64,000 bases of DNA. Origin: Rhizobium sp. Root1212. GTDB taxonomy: Bacteria > Pseudomonadota > Alphaproteobacteria > Rhizobiales > Rhizobiaceae. The position numbers and the translations under genes are program-made. Below the pieces are notes generated by a model that saw only the letters and a program-made list of their open reading frames with translations, searched no databases and had not been told where the DNA came from. Where the stretch lies: NCBI RefSeq assembly GCF_001424985.1, contig NZ_LMDA01000001.1, positions 310,001-374,000 on the forward strand, given 5' to 3'. Within the stretch, counting starts at the first letter, position 1. Each line of letters opens with the position of its first letter. Positions 8,041 to 16,102 of the stretch are shown here, piece after piece.

Positions 8041-9177
8041 TCAATACCCCACAGCCCGCCGCTTCTCCTCGTCACTCAAAAAGTCCGCATCCTTCAGCCG
8101 CGCCCAGACCTCGTTGCGCTCGCCCGTCAACCCCGCCACCTGATCCAGATCCGGCCGCAACGCCAGCCCCTCGCCATAGAGGTCCGACAGCCACCCCGAA
8201 AGCGCCGCCGCTGTCCTCAGCACCAGCGGCAACACCGTCAGCCGATAAAACGCCCGGTTCGCCTCCTGATAGTTGGCGTAGGTATTGTCGCCGGGAATCC
8301 CGACCAGCATCGGCGGCACTCCAAACGCCAAAGCGATATCCCGCGCCGCGCCGTTCTTCGCCTCGACGAAATCCATATCCTTCGGCGAAAGCCCCATCGC
8401 CTTCCAGTCGAGCCCACCTTCGAGCAGCAACGGCCGCCCCGCCCGCGTCGCGCCGGAATAGCCCTCCTCCAGCTCGCTCTTCAGCCGGTCATATTGGTCG
8501 GCGGAAAGATTGCCGCCCTCCTTCGGCTGATAGACCAGCGCGCCGGAAGGCCGCGCCGAATTGTCGAGCAGCGCCTTGTTCCAGGTCGCCGCCGCATTGG
8601 AGAGATCGAGCGCCATCTGCGCCGCCGCCAGCGGCGGAAAGCCGAGATGATCATCCAGCGGATGAAACAGCTTCAGGTGCAAAATCCCGCCCGGCCCGGC
8701 CGGATAACGCCGAACCCGCCCGCCGATCCGGTATTCATAGCCCTCCGGCCACCCGTCGCGATCCTCCAGCACCCGCACCCGATCCGGCCGCAAAAGATGC
8801 AGCTCCCGCGGCTCGGCCCCGATCCGGACCGCCTCGACATAGGCATTGCCGGACAGCATCAGGTGCCCATACAGCGCCTCGAGAAAATCCGCCCCTGCCA
8901 TCTGCCCGTTCGGCCGCGCCAACAGCGACAGCGCCGCGTGCTGGCCAATCTCGTCATCCCCGTCATACAGCAGCAACGGCACAGCCGCCGAGGCCTCCGA
9001 CACCATCCGTACCGCGCGGTAAGCCACCGGATTGCGCTGATACCCCTGCTCGGCCAGTGCCCGATACGACCGCCCCGTCCAATGGGCCGCCGCCTCATGC
9101 GCGACCGCCACGACCCCCGAAGCCGCCTTCGTCTCGCGCACCGGCCGCCGGAACATCCCCCGCAACGGATTTTTCAT
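8041..9177 (-). CDS. GTA gp3-like portal protein (HK97 family)
   Basis: A 378-residue phage portal protein. Family marks include the start FRRPVRETKA, AYRAVRMVSEASAAVPLLLY, FLEALYGHLMLSGNAYVEAVR, RRYPAGPGGILHLKLFHPLD and the conserved DFVEAKNGAARDIALAFGVPP, followed by LVGIPGDNTYANYQEANRAF. The portal forms the DNA entry vertex of the head. AAGGA lies 8 bases before the ATG. The reading frame is intact, unlike the neighbouring terminase. Confidence 0.95.
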   Translation of the reverse strand: MKNPLRGMFRRPVRETKAASGVVAVAHEAAAHWTGRSYRALAEQGYQRNPVAYRAVRMVSEASAAVPLLLYDGDDEIGQHAALSLLARPNGQMAGADFLEALYGHLMLSGNAYVEAVRIGAEPRELHLLRPDRVRVLEDRDGWPEGYEYRIGGRVRRYPAGPGGILHLKLFHPLDDHLGFPPLAAAQMALDLSNAAATWNKALLDNSARPSGALVYQPKEGGNLSADQYDRLKSELEEGYSGATRAGRPLLLEGGLDWKAMGLSPKDMDFVEAKNGAARDIALAFGVPPMLVGIPGDNTYANYQEANRAFYRLTVLPLVLRTAAALSGWLSDLYGEGLALRPDLDQVAGLTGERNEVWARLKDADFLSDEEKRRAVGY

Positions 9178-9343
9178 CGCCCATCCTTCCCCTCAAAACA
9201 GCAACAAGCATCGCAGCCTGTGGAAACCTTCGTTTCAACTTTAACCACGCCGGAATTTCTAATCGATTTAATGAATTTCAATCGTTTAAACTGTTTAATA
9301 CCCTGATTTACTTCGGCTTTGAGATGTGACAGGACGACGACAG

Positions 9344-9356
9344 CAATATGATATTG
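9344..9356. promoter_or_regulatory. Perfect 13-base palindrome before the first small plus-strand gene
   Basis: The sequence caatatgatattg is a perfect inverted repeat around a central G, 22 bases upstream of the ATG at 9379, in an A+T-rich stretch (9230-9360). It could be an operator overlapping a -10 element. No matching second copy was found before the next small gene. Confidence 0.3.
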
Positions 9357-9378
9357 TTTCTCTCGGAGGAGATGCTGC

Positions 9379-9519
9379 ATGCAGAATACCGGCAAGACCC
9401 CGGCCGAAACCGCCGCCCCCACCATGCCCCAGTACCTCGTCGACCGCTTCGAAAACGAATGGCGCCAGATGCGCGCCAGCGCCGCCGAAACGCCGAAGGC
9501 CGCCACCGACAAGCGCTGA
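9379..9519 (+). CDS. Small protein A of a tandem DRFENEW pair
   Basis: A 46-residue ORF in the gap between portal and terminase, on the strand opposite to the GTA cluster. A strong GGAGGAG ribosome binding site lies about 6 bases before the ATG. The centre reads YLVDRFENEWRQMR, nearly identical to the centre of the next small ORF; the ends are alanine/proline/lysine-rich and probably disordered. The shared block suggests one short amphipathic helix. No known family was recognised. It is too short for ordinary gene callers, but the good ribosome binding site and the conserved paralogous core support it being real. Confidence 0.6.
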   Translation: MQNTGKTPAETAAPTMPQYLVDRFENEWRQMRASAAETPKAATDKR

Positions 9520-9613
9520 TCTGAAATCGCCGCAGCCGTCTGGAACCATTTCCAAACTGCGGTGTTTCAGCCCCGGTCTATTTGTGGCCACATCCGCAAC
9601 AGGGAGTATCGTG

Positions 9614-9736
9614 ATGACCAGATCCGTATCCTCGGCCATGTCCCAGGAGCTCTTCGATCGTTTCGAAAACGAGTGGCGCCGGGTGCGCGAAACCGCATCC
9701 GAAGAAAAGCCGGCCCGCAAGGACCCCGCCGAATAG
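9614..9736 (+). CDS. Small protein B of a tandem DRFENEW pair
   Basis: A 40-residue ORF, 94 bases after small protein A and in the same direction. AGGGAG lies 7 bases before the ATG (a GTG one codon upstream is an alternative). The core ELFDRFENEWRRVRETA aligns with the core of protein A (nine identical residues in DRFENEWR plus R at the end), while the flanks differ, pointing to old duplication and selection on the core. It is followed by a hairpin terminator at 9752. Function unknown. Confidence 0.6.
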   Translation: MTRSVSSAMSQELFDRFENEWRRVRETASEEKPARKDPAE

Positions 9737-9751
9737 GCGCATCGCCCTTCC

Positions 9752-9777
9752 CCGGAGAGGCAATTCTGCCTCTCCGG
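9752..9777. terminator. Hairpin terminator between small protein B and the terminase
   Basis: A perfect 11-base-pair stem (ccggagaggca / tgcctctccgg) with a 4-base loop lies 15 bases after the plus-strand stop and 2 bases from the minus-strand terminase stop, so it can serve both. The T-run is weak on both sides. It implies that terminase transcription ends here and that portal and downstream genes need their own promoter. Confidence 0.7.
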
Positions 9778-9778
9778 C

Positions 9779-11040
9779 TTATACCCGCCGCACCCGCGGC
9801 TCGCCGTTTCCTTCCAGCATCAGCGCCGTCAGCGCCCAGACCAGCGCATCGAGCCTGTCCGGCGAACGTCCGCTCGAAAGCCCGTCCGGCCCGAAATCAC
9901 ACATCTGGTCGGTCAACGCGGAAAACGCGCCGGCATGCACCACCCGCCCCTGCTCATAGAGTGCGGCCACCGGCTCCGCCCGCAGCCATTTTCCCCGCGT
10001 CGCCCGCACCGCCGCCACCGGTAGCCCGGCATCGATCCCGCGCAGCACGGCAGATACCATCTCGCCCCCCTGGTTCACCTCAGCCACGACCCGGTCCGCA
10101 TCGAACCGCCGGAAGGCCCGCACCACCGCCGCCCCCCAGCCCGCCGGGCTCGCCCCTTCCACGGAGCAATCCGCCAGCACCACGCCGCGCCCGGCCCGAT
10201 CCAGCCCCGCAACCACGATCCCGCAGCACGAGGCCGGCCCCGTCCCCGCCGGCGGATCGACCGCCACGACGATCCGCTGCAACGGTCCGCTCTCGCCAAG
10301 CCCAGCCCGCAAGGTCAGCGCCTCGATCGCCGCCCGCGACCAAAGCCCGTCCTCCCGGTCGGCGATCATCTCGCCATCCAGTTCCTGCCGCCCCAGCCGC
10401 GTGCCGCCATAGCGCCCCGCCATCGCGTCCAGAAACCCCGGCGCCAGATTGCCGGCATTGTCGAGCGTGCGGATGCGTCGCATCACCGTCGTCGGCTCGG
10501 CCATCAATTTCTTCAAAAGCGGCAAAGGCCGCGGCGTGGTGGTGATCATCAGCCGCGGATCGCTCCCCAGCCGCAGCCCGAATTGCAGCATGTCGAAGGT
10601 CTCCTCCGCATGCCGCCATTTCCCGACTTCATCCGCCCAGGCATAATCGAATTGCGGCCCGCGCAAACTTTCCGGGTCCTCGGAGGAAAAGATCTGCGCC
10701 ACGGTCCCGTTCGGCCAGACGAGCCTGCGGCGCGAAGTCTCGAAATCCGGCCGGTTGCGCTGCGCGATCCGGCAGATGCCGGAGATGCCATCGATCATCA
10801 CCTCGCGCGCATCGCCCAGCGTTTCCGCCACCAGCGCGATCCGCAATCCCGGCCGCGCGCCCGCCATCGTCGCCAGCCCATGAACCCATTCGGCCCCGGC
10901 CCCGCGTCTTTCCCGATCCGCGCCCGCCCATCAGCAGCCAGACCCGCCAGTCGCCCTCGGGCGCCTTCTGCTCCAGCCGCCCGCTTACCCGCCAGTCGGA
11001 AAGAACACGCCGATAAAGCCGGCTCCTCCCCAGCTCCTCC
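9779..11040 (-). pseudogene. GTA gp2-like large terminase (TerL), apparently frameshifted
   Basis: The packaging ATPase/nuclease of the GTA, split over two frames. The upstream piece reads LSDWRV..GDWRVWLLMGGRGSGKTR (Walker A) and the downstream piece, open from 10867 to 9779, has AWADEVGKW (Walker B region), the coupling motif LMITTTPRPLP and nuclease VVAVDPPAG. Removing one C from the CCCC run at 10900-10903 (GGGG on the coding strand) joins them as KTRAGAEWVHGLATMAGARPG, exactly the family sequence. So there is a single-base insertion in a homopolymer: a true mutation, a slippery site or a sequencing error. The normal N-terminus and start codon are also replaced by palindromic repeat sequence (11057-11254). 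Nuclease and ATPase motifs are otherwise intact. Confidence 0.8.
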
Positions 11041-11056
11041 TCATCCGCCGGTCCTC

Positions 11057-11254
11057 CCTTCTCCCCAGCGGGGAGAAGGTGGCCCGAAGGGCCGGCTGAG
11101 GGGGTTTTCTCAACATATTCAGCGCCAGCCGCCCCACCCCCCTCTGCCCTGTCGGGCATCTCCCCTTCAAGGGGAGAGATCAGCTGGGGGGTGCCTCTTG
11201 CTCCCGATCGCCCCCCTTGAGGGGTAGATGTCAGCGAAGCTGACAGAGGGGGGT
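11057..11254. repeat. Composite palindromic repeat (class I joined to class II) between g1 and terL
   Basis: A class I arm (cccttctccccagcggggag at 11057, with a core containing gccagccgcccc) runs directly into a class II element (gccctgtcgggcatctcccc at about 11146, through cccgatcgccccccttgagg, to tgtcagcgaagctgacagag). The minus-strand frame from the g1-position gene reads through the whole composite without a stop and into the terminase N-terminus. Confidence 0.85.
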
Positions 11255-11255
11255 A

Positions 11256-11930
11256 ATGCGGCAAACTCGACGCCAACGAACCCGGCATCGAAGTCGCACC
11301 TAACCGCTCCGTCACCTCCCGCCCCGCCCCCTTGGCACCCTCGACCACCCCGCGCAGCGCCTCCATCTTATCCCGATGTTGCGCCATCACCTTCCCGGCC
11401 TTCAGCACCGCCGCCTCCGCCTTCCGCGCCATCCGGCGGCTTTCCCCCGATACATCGCAACCGGGCAAGCTCCTCGGCCCGCCGTTCGACCCTTGCGTCG
11501 AACTCAGCAACGAGCGCTTCGAGGTTTTCATCAACGGCGTCGGCCTCGGCGCGTCGGTCATGGGCGATGGTCCTCTGCAGGCTGTCGATCTTTTCGAGCG
11601 TGCGGATGATCAGCGACATCGCCTCCAGGCTCGCCTTCGCGTCCGCCTGAACTGTCTTGCGGTCGATCTCGCCGACCTCCTCGAGAGCGTCGCTTCCGCG
11701 GCCCGTCGCAGCACCTGAAACTGCTGCAGCTGCTGCTTCAGCTCCTTGGTCATGACGTTCAGCATGTCCTGCAGCTCATCGAGCGCCGAGCCCGCGCCTT
11801 GCGCCTTGGTATCGAGCACCACCTGTCCGGCCACATCCGCCAGCCGCTCCCAGCGATCCCCGCACAGGCCGTCATAGACCGGCGCCTTCGGCCAGAGGCC
11901 AAACACGTCCGGATCGAAATCCGCTTCCAT
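11256..11930 (-). pseudogene. GTA g1-position coiled-coil gene, apparently with two indels
   Basis: Starting at ATG 11930 (AAGGA 8 bases upstream) the protein begins MEADFDPDVFGLWPKAP and is mostly charged, probably coiled coil. The frame breaks at about 11683-11687, where a duplicated GA dinucleotide separates QVLRRAAEATL from EEVGEIDRKTVQADAKASLE; a further break lies in the CCCCC run at 11444-11448, after which ESRRMARKAEAAVLKAGKVM continues in the original frame. The two indels together (+2 and +1) restore frame, but a stop lies between. It precedes terL, the position of the small terminase gene g1/terS, but no terS domain was recognised. It may be a decayed gene or a gene hit by sequence errors. 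Confidence 0.6.
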
Positions 11931-12118
11931 CACCGATGTCCTTGAAATCGCAGAAACAACAAAGGCCGTCGCATCTTCCGACGCTCCGGCCTCATCCGCA
12001 GTTTTCCGACTATGCCATAACCCTATCAAAGCACCGTGACGGCGTCAAGGACTATTTTCCTATTTTAGGGAAATTTTCTTCATTTTGCAGGATCGCCTAT
12101 CCATGCTACCCTTGCGCA

Positions 12119-12550
12119 ATGAGAACCGAGGACCTGGAAAAGCGGGCCTTGAGCCTGCCCGGCGCGATAGAAAGCGCCCATTTCGGAAAACGCGATTTTC
12201 GCGTCGGCAAGCGCATCTTCATGAGCCTGCCGGAGCCCGGCCGGGCCGTCTTCAAGTTCACACCGGACCAGCAGCGCTTCCTGCTCGAAACCGAACCCGG
12301 CCTCTGCAGCGCCGTCCCCGGCGGCTGGGGCGCCAAGGGCTGGACCTCGCTTTATTTCACCGAAGCCGACGAAACCATCATCGACAGCATCATGGAAACC
12401 GCCTGGCGCAACGTCGCCCCCGCAGCCTGCGGCCGAACGCCTAGGAAGCCTTTCCCGGCGGCTCCTTCGCCCGGCTCTCCTCGCCCACCGTCAGCGGCCA
12501 TTCCACCAGATAATCCTCGTAATCGTCCAGCTCGACATTATCCTCGCTGA
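12119..12550 (+). CDS. MmcQ/YjbR family protein, C-terminus probably shifted
   Basis: A small DNA-binding-like protein of the MmcQ/YjbR (DUF419) family: [37 protein letters not shown] and [12 protein letters not shown] are typical. Residues 1-103 look normal and end AWRNVAP, where the family usually finishes within about ten residues. The annotated frame instead continues to 12550, antisense to the convergent YcgN gene for 110 bases, giving a proline/arginine-rich tail. One extra C in the run at 12417-12421 would end the protein at 12444 ([10 protein letters not shown]). A small indel or sequence error is therefore likely. Confidence 0.8.
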   Translation: MRTEDLEKRALSLPGAIESAHFGKRDFRVGKRIFMSLPEPGRAVFKFTPDQQRFLLETEPGLCSAVPGGWGAKGWTSLYFTEADETIIDSIMETAWRNVAPAACGRTPRKPFPAAPSPGSPRPPSAAIPPDNPRNRPARHYPR

Positions 12551-12932
12551 CGGTCCGTCCCCGCGCCGAAATTCCCGCAAGATGCACCGTCTCCGCATCG
12601 CCGGAAACCAGCGGATGCCACCAGTAAAGATCGTGCCCGTCGCGCACGAGCCGATAGCCGCAGGCCGGCGGCAGCCAGGCAAGCTCAGCGACCATCTCCG
12701 GCGTCAGTTGCAGACAGTCCGGTACCGTCGCCTGCCGGTTGGGATAGTCGCGACACCGACAGCTCTCGCCGTCGAGCAGCGTGCAGCCGATATTGGTCCA
12801 GGCGATTTCGCCGGTATCCCAGTCTTCCAGCTTGTTGAGGCAGCACAGCCCGCAGCCGTCGCAGAGGCTTTCCCACTCCACGGCCGTCATCTCGGCAAGC
12901 GATTTCGTTTTCCAGAAGGGCTCTGCCCCCAT
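12441..12932 (-). CDS. YcgN family cysteine-cluster protein (UPF0260)
   Basis: A 163-residue YcgN-type protein. The N-terminal [32 protein letters not shown] contains the CxxCxxCC cluster, followed by more cysteines in CRCRDYPNR and PDCLQLTPE, arranged as in the zinc/iron-sulphur binding CxxCxxCC family. The exact biochemical role is not known. It converges on the MmcQ-like gene. Confidence 0.92.
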   Translation of the reverse strand: MGAEPFWKTKSLAEMTAVEWESLCDGCGLCCLNKLEDWDTGEIAWTNIGCTLLDGESCRCRDYPNRQATVPDCLQLTPEMVAELAWLPPACGYRLVRDGHDLYWWHPLVSGDAETVHLAGISARGRTVSEDNVELDDYEDYLVEWPLTVGEESRAKEPPGKAS

Positions 12933-13087
12933 GATGGGTCATCTTCTCTTTTTTGGATTTTCCTCAGCAGTCTACAAAAGATTGCCGGTTTTTTAAGGCT
13001 GTTTACCGATACCGGCGTAGATTGGAAACCCGCGCCGTGCAAATATCAGGGCGTGGATGCCCGCAAGCGATCAGGACGTTCAGGACC

Positions 13088-15262
13088 GTGCAGGAAGAAA
13101 CCCCGCAGGAAACCCCTCGCAAAAAACGCCATCTCCTGCTGCGCATCGATTCCTGGATCGATTCGACGGTGTGGAATGCCGGCTTCCGGCTTGCCGTCTG
13201 GTGGGAAGACATCACCATCTTCTTCCGCCGTTTTCGTGTGCGCGGCTGGAAGAAGGCCGTGTTCGAAGTCCTGGGGGAGTGCATGACCTGGGGCACCGTC
13301 GGCTCCGTCCTCATGCTCGCCCTTGCCCTCCCCGCCTTTGAAGACACCAAGGGCAACTGGCGGGCGCAAAGCGATTTTGCCGTCACCTTCCTCGATCGCT
13401 ACGGCAACGAGATCGGCCACCGCGGCATCATCCACGAAGATTCCGTCCCCATCGACGAACTGCCGGATACGCTGATCAAGGCCGTGCTTGCCACCGAAGA
13501 CCGCCGCTTCTTCGATCATTACGGCATCGATTTTCTCGGCCTCGCCCGCGCCATGACCATCAACGCCCAGGCCGGCGGCGTCGTGCAGGGCGGCTCGACG
13601 CTCACCCAGCAGCTCGCCAAGAACCTGTTTCTGTCGAACGAGCGCACCATCGAGCGCAAGATCAAGGAAGCCTTCCTCGCGGTGTGGCTGGAATGCAACC
13701 TGTCGAAAAAGGAAATCCTGCGCCTCTATCTCGACCGCGCCTATATGGGCGGCGGCACGTTTGGCGCGGCGGCGGCGTCGCAATTCTATTTCGGCAAGAA
13801 TATCACCGATATCAACCTTGCCGAAAGCGCCATGCTCGCCGGCCTGTTCAAGGCGCCGGCCCGCTATGCCCCGCACGTAAACCTGCCCGCCGCCCGCGCC
13901 CGCGCCAACGAAGTCCTGACCAATCTCGTCCAGGGCGGCCTGATGACTGAGGGCCAGGTCATCGCCGCCCGGCTCAATCCCGCCTCGGTCGTCGACCGCG
14001 CTCAGGTCCGCGCGCCGGATTTCTTCCTCGACTGGGCCTTCGACGAGGTCCAGCGCATCGCCGCCCCCTTCGCCCAGCATTCGCTGATCGTGCGCACCAC
14101 CATCGACATGGGCCTGCAGCAGGCGGCGGAAGAATCGGTGGAATCGAGCCTTCGGCAATATGGCGAAAGCTATAAGGTCAAGCAGGGCGCGATCGTCATG
14201 ATCGAAAACGGCGGCGCCGTGCGTGCCATGGTCGGCGGCCGGGATTACGGCGAAAGCCAGTTCAACCGCGCCACAAAGGCGCTGCGCCAGCCGGGCTCGT
14301 CCTTCAAGGTCTACACCTATTCGGCGGCGATGGAAAAAGGCTTCAAGCCGGATTCCGTCATCAGCGACGCCCCGATCACCTGGCGCGGCTGGTCGCCGCA
14401 AAACTACGGCCGCAGCTATTCCGGCCGCGTCACCCTGCTGACCGCAATCGCCAAGTCGATCAACACCGTTCCGGTCCGCCTCGCCAAGGATGAACTCGGC
14501 ACCGAGATCATCGCCGCGACCGCGAAGAAGATGGGCGTCGAAACCCCCATCCGCACCGACAAGACCATGCCGCTCGGCACATCCGAAGTCACGGTTCTCG
14601 ATCAGGCGACGGCCTACGCCGTCTTCCCCGCCGGTGGCATGCAGTCGCGCCGCCACGGCATCAGCCAGATCCTGAACTACGACGGCGATATCCTCTACGA
14701 TTTCGGCCGCGACGCCCCACCGGCCAAGCGCGTGCTCACCGAGCAGGCCAACGCCTCGATGAACTACATGCTGACCCAGATCCCGATCATCGGCACCGCC
14801 CGCAAGGCCGCGCTCGATAACGGCATCGTCGTCGGCGGCAAGACCGGCACGACGCAAGCCTACCGCGATGCCTGGTTCGTCGGCTTCACCGGCGATTACA
14901 CGACCGCCGTCTGGTTCGGCAACGACGACTACACCTCGACCAACAACATGACCGGCGGCTCCCTGCCCGCCATGACCTTCAAGCGCCTGATGGACTACGC
15001 CGAGCAGGGCATCGAACACCGCGCCATTCCCGGCATCGAAAATCCCCTGCTCGGCCAGAAGGCCAAGCCGTCGGCGGAAACCGCCAAGCCCGACGACAAC
15101 GCCCTTCCCCCGCTGATCCGTCCCCGTTCGCTCTCGGCCGAGGTGACACGCCTCCTGAAATCGCTCGGCGAAAAATTTGACAAGGCCCCGCCGCTGAAAC
15201 TGCCCGCACCGGGCGGCAAGGTCGCCGACGCCGCCACGGAGGCGAATAATGCGGCGAATTGA
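13088..15262 (+). CDS. Class A penicillin-binding protein (PBP1A type)
   Basis: A bifunctional peptidoglycan synthase of about 724 residues. After a cytoplasmic N-terminus and one membrane segment (TVGSVLMLALALPAF) come the glycosyltransferase motifs AVLATEDRRFFDHYGID, GGSTLTQQLAKNLFL and the KKEILRLYLDRAYMG block, then the transpeptidase motifs QPGSSFK (catalytic SxxK serine), KSINTVP (SxN) and GKTGTT (KTG). It acts in the periplasm, anchored in the inner membrane. The start is uncertain: GTG at 13088 is preferred but its ribosome binding site is poor; an upstream TTG at 12953 seems too far. The C-terminal 60 residues are alanine/proline/lysine-rich. Confidence 0.92.
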   Translation: MQEETPQETPRKKRHLLLRIDSWIDSTVWNAGFRLAVWWEDITIFFRRFRVRGWKKAVFEVLGECMTWGTVGSVLMLALALPAFEDTKGNWRAQSDFAVTFLDRYGNEIGHRGIIHEDSVPIDELPDTLIKAVLATEDRRFFDHYGIDFLGLARAMTINAQAGGVVQGGSTLTQQLAKNLFLSNERTIERKIKEAFLAVWLECNLSKKEILRLYLDRAYMGGGTFGAAAASQFYFGKNITDINLAESAMLAGLFKAPARYAPHVNLPAARARANEVLTNLVQGGLMTEGQVIAARLNPASVVDRAQVRAPDFFLDWAFDEVQRIAAPFAQHSLIVRTTIDMGLQQAAEESVESSLRQYGESYKVKQGAIVMIENGGAVRAMVGGRDYGESQFNRATKALRQPGSSFKVYTYSAAMEKGFKPDSVISDAPITWRGWSPQNYGRSYSGRVTLLTAIAKSINTVPVRLAKDELGTEIIAATAKKMGVETPIRTDKTMPLGTSEVTVLDQATAYAVFPAGGMQSRRHGISQILNYDGDILYDFGRDAPPAKRVLTEQANASMNYMLTQIPIIGTARKAALDNGIVVGGKTGTTQAYRDAWFVGFTGDYTTAVWFGNDDYTSTNNMTGGSLPAMTFKRLMDYAEQGIEHRAIPGIENPLLGQKAKPSAETAKPDDNALPPLIRPRSLSAEVTRLLKSLGEKFDKAPPLKLPAPGGKVADAATEANNAAN

Positions 15263-15327
15263 TTTGATGGCGACACCACAACAGTTCCTTTGGAGCACGG
15301 AGCAAAGGCAATCCCCGCAGGTTCCCG

Positions 15328-15420
15328 CTTCTCCCCTCGGGGAGAAGGGAGAGCAAGCAGCACACTCCCGACCCTTCTCCCCCCTTGAGGAGGAGAGGTC
15401 CCGAAGGGACAAAGGGGGGT
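15328..15420. repeat. Class I palindromic repeat, diverged
   Basis: Left arm cttctcccctcggggagaag and a diverged right arm beginning cccttctccccccttgagga with the extension gtcccgaagggacaaagggg, between the penicillin-binding protein and DUF1214 genes. Confidence 0.75.
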
Positions 15421-15514
15421 ACAGCCTCTCCGCAACCTCCCGGTCCCCGAAGCCCCCCGTTTCCATCCCGTCTCCCGCCCCCGCGGGCCTCGTCATCTAT
15501 CCCCGGTAAAGCCC

Positions 15515-16102
15515 TTGTTCCGCGTCCCCCTTCTCGTCGCTCTCGCGCTATCGATCACTTTCGGCGTCGGCATCCTGTCGGCCGTGTCGGCGCTGAAGGC
15601 GACCGTCGGCTTCGGCTCGATTTCGCTCGGCCCCTGGGTCGCCTTCCCGAACGCCCAGACCGCCGATACCGACCCCTACGCCAAGGCCCACCGCGCCCGC
15701 ACCGGCAAGCTGCTCTATGGCGGCGCCGAAGGCCTGCAATTCACCGCAGCAAAGGACGATAGCGGGGCAACCCTGACCACCGCCTGCTCCTACGATATAT
15801 CCGGCACGACCCCGCCTGCCCGTTTCTGGACGCTCTATTCGGCCAACACCGGCGATGTGCCGCTGCGCGCCACCAGCGATCTGCCGGGCGCGCTCAACGC
15901 CTGGACGGTGCTGCGCAAACCCGACACCTCCTTCGTCATCCACGTATCGCCCAGCGCTCGCCCGGACAACTGGCTCGCCGTCCCCCGCGCCGGCGCCTTC
16001 AAGCTGGTGCTGACGCTGCTCGACACGCCGGCCGCCGGCTCCTCCGGCGTCATCGATCTCGCCATGCCGAAAATCGTCAAGACGGAGTGCGGCAATGGTT
16101 AA
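15515..16102 (+). CDS. DUF1214 domain protein
   Basis: A 195-residue exported or membrane-anchored protein. Residues 1-30 form a signal anchor (VPLLVALALSITFGVGILSA), followed by the DUF1214 region with PWVAFPNAQTADTDPYAKAH, SGTTPPARFWTLYSAN, SFVIHVSPSARPDNWLAVP and LTLLDTPAAGSSGVIDLAMP. DUF1214 and DUF1254 proteins occur as adjacent pairs in rhizobia, as here. Function unknown. Confidence 0.88.
   Translation: MFRVPLLVALALSITFGVGILSAVSALKATVGFGSISLGPWVAFPNAQTADTDPYAKAHRARTGKLLYGGAEGLQFTAAKDDSGATLTTACSYDISGTTPPARFWTLYSANTGDVPLRATSDLPGALNAWTVLRKPDTSFVIHVSPSARPDNWLAVPRAGAFKLVLTLLDTPAAGSSGVIDLAMPKIVKTECGNG

Noticed and set aside
10895..10910. Programmed ribosomal frameshift in terL
   Set aside because: A single extra G in a G-run fits ordinary indel mutation or sequence error; no slippery heptamer or stimulatory structure typical of programmed shifts was identified, though it cannot be excluded.
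1..11930. Active prophage
   Set aside because: No integrase, repressor, lysis or replication genes and gene order identical to GTAs; also no attachment site repeats were seen.
12953..13087. TTG start extending the penicillin-binding protein by 45 residues
   Set aside because: The extra residues look non-proteinaceous and have no ribosome binding site; a start near 13088 fits the family better.
13046..15496. 816-codon minus-strand ORF antisense to the penicillin-binding protein
   Set aside because: High-G+C mirror frame of a real gene; low-complexity Gly/Arg/Ala product without motifs and no ribosome binding site.
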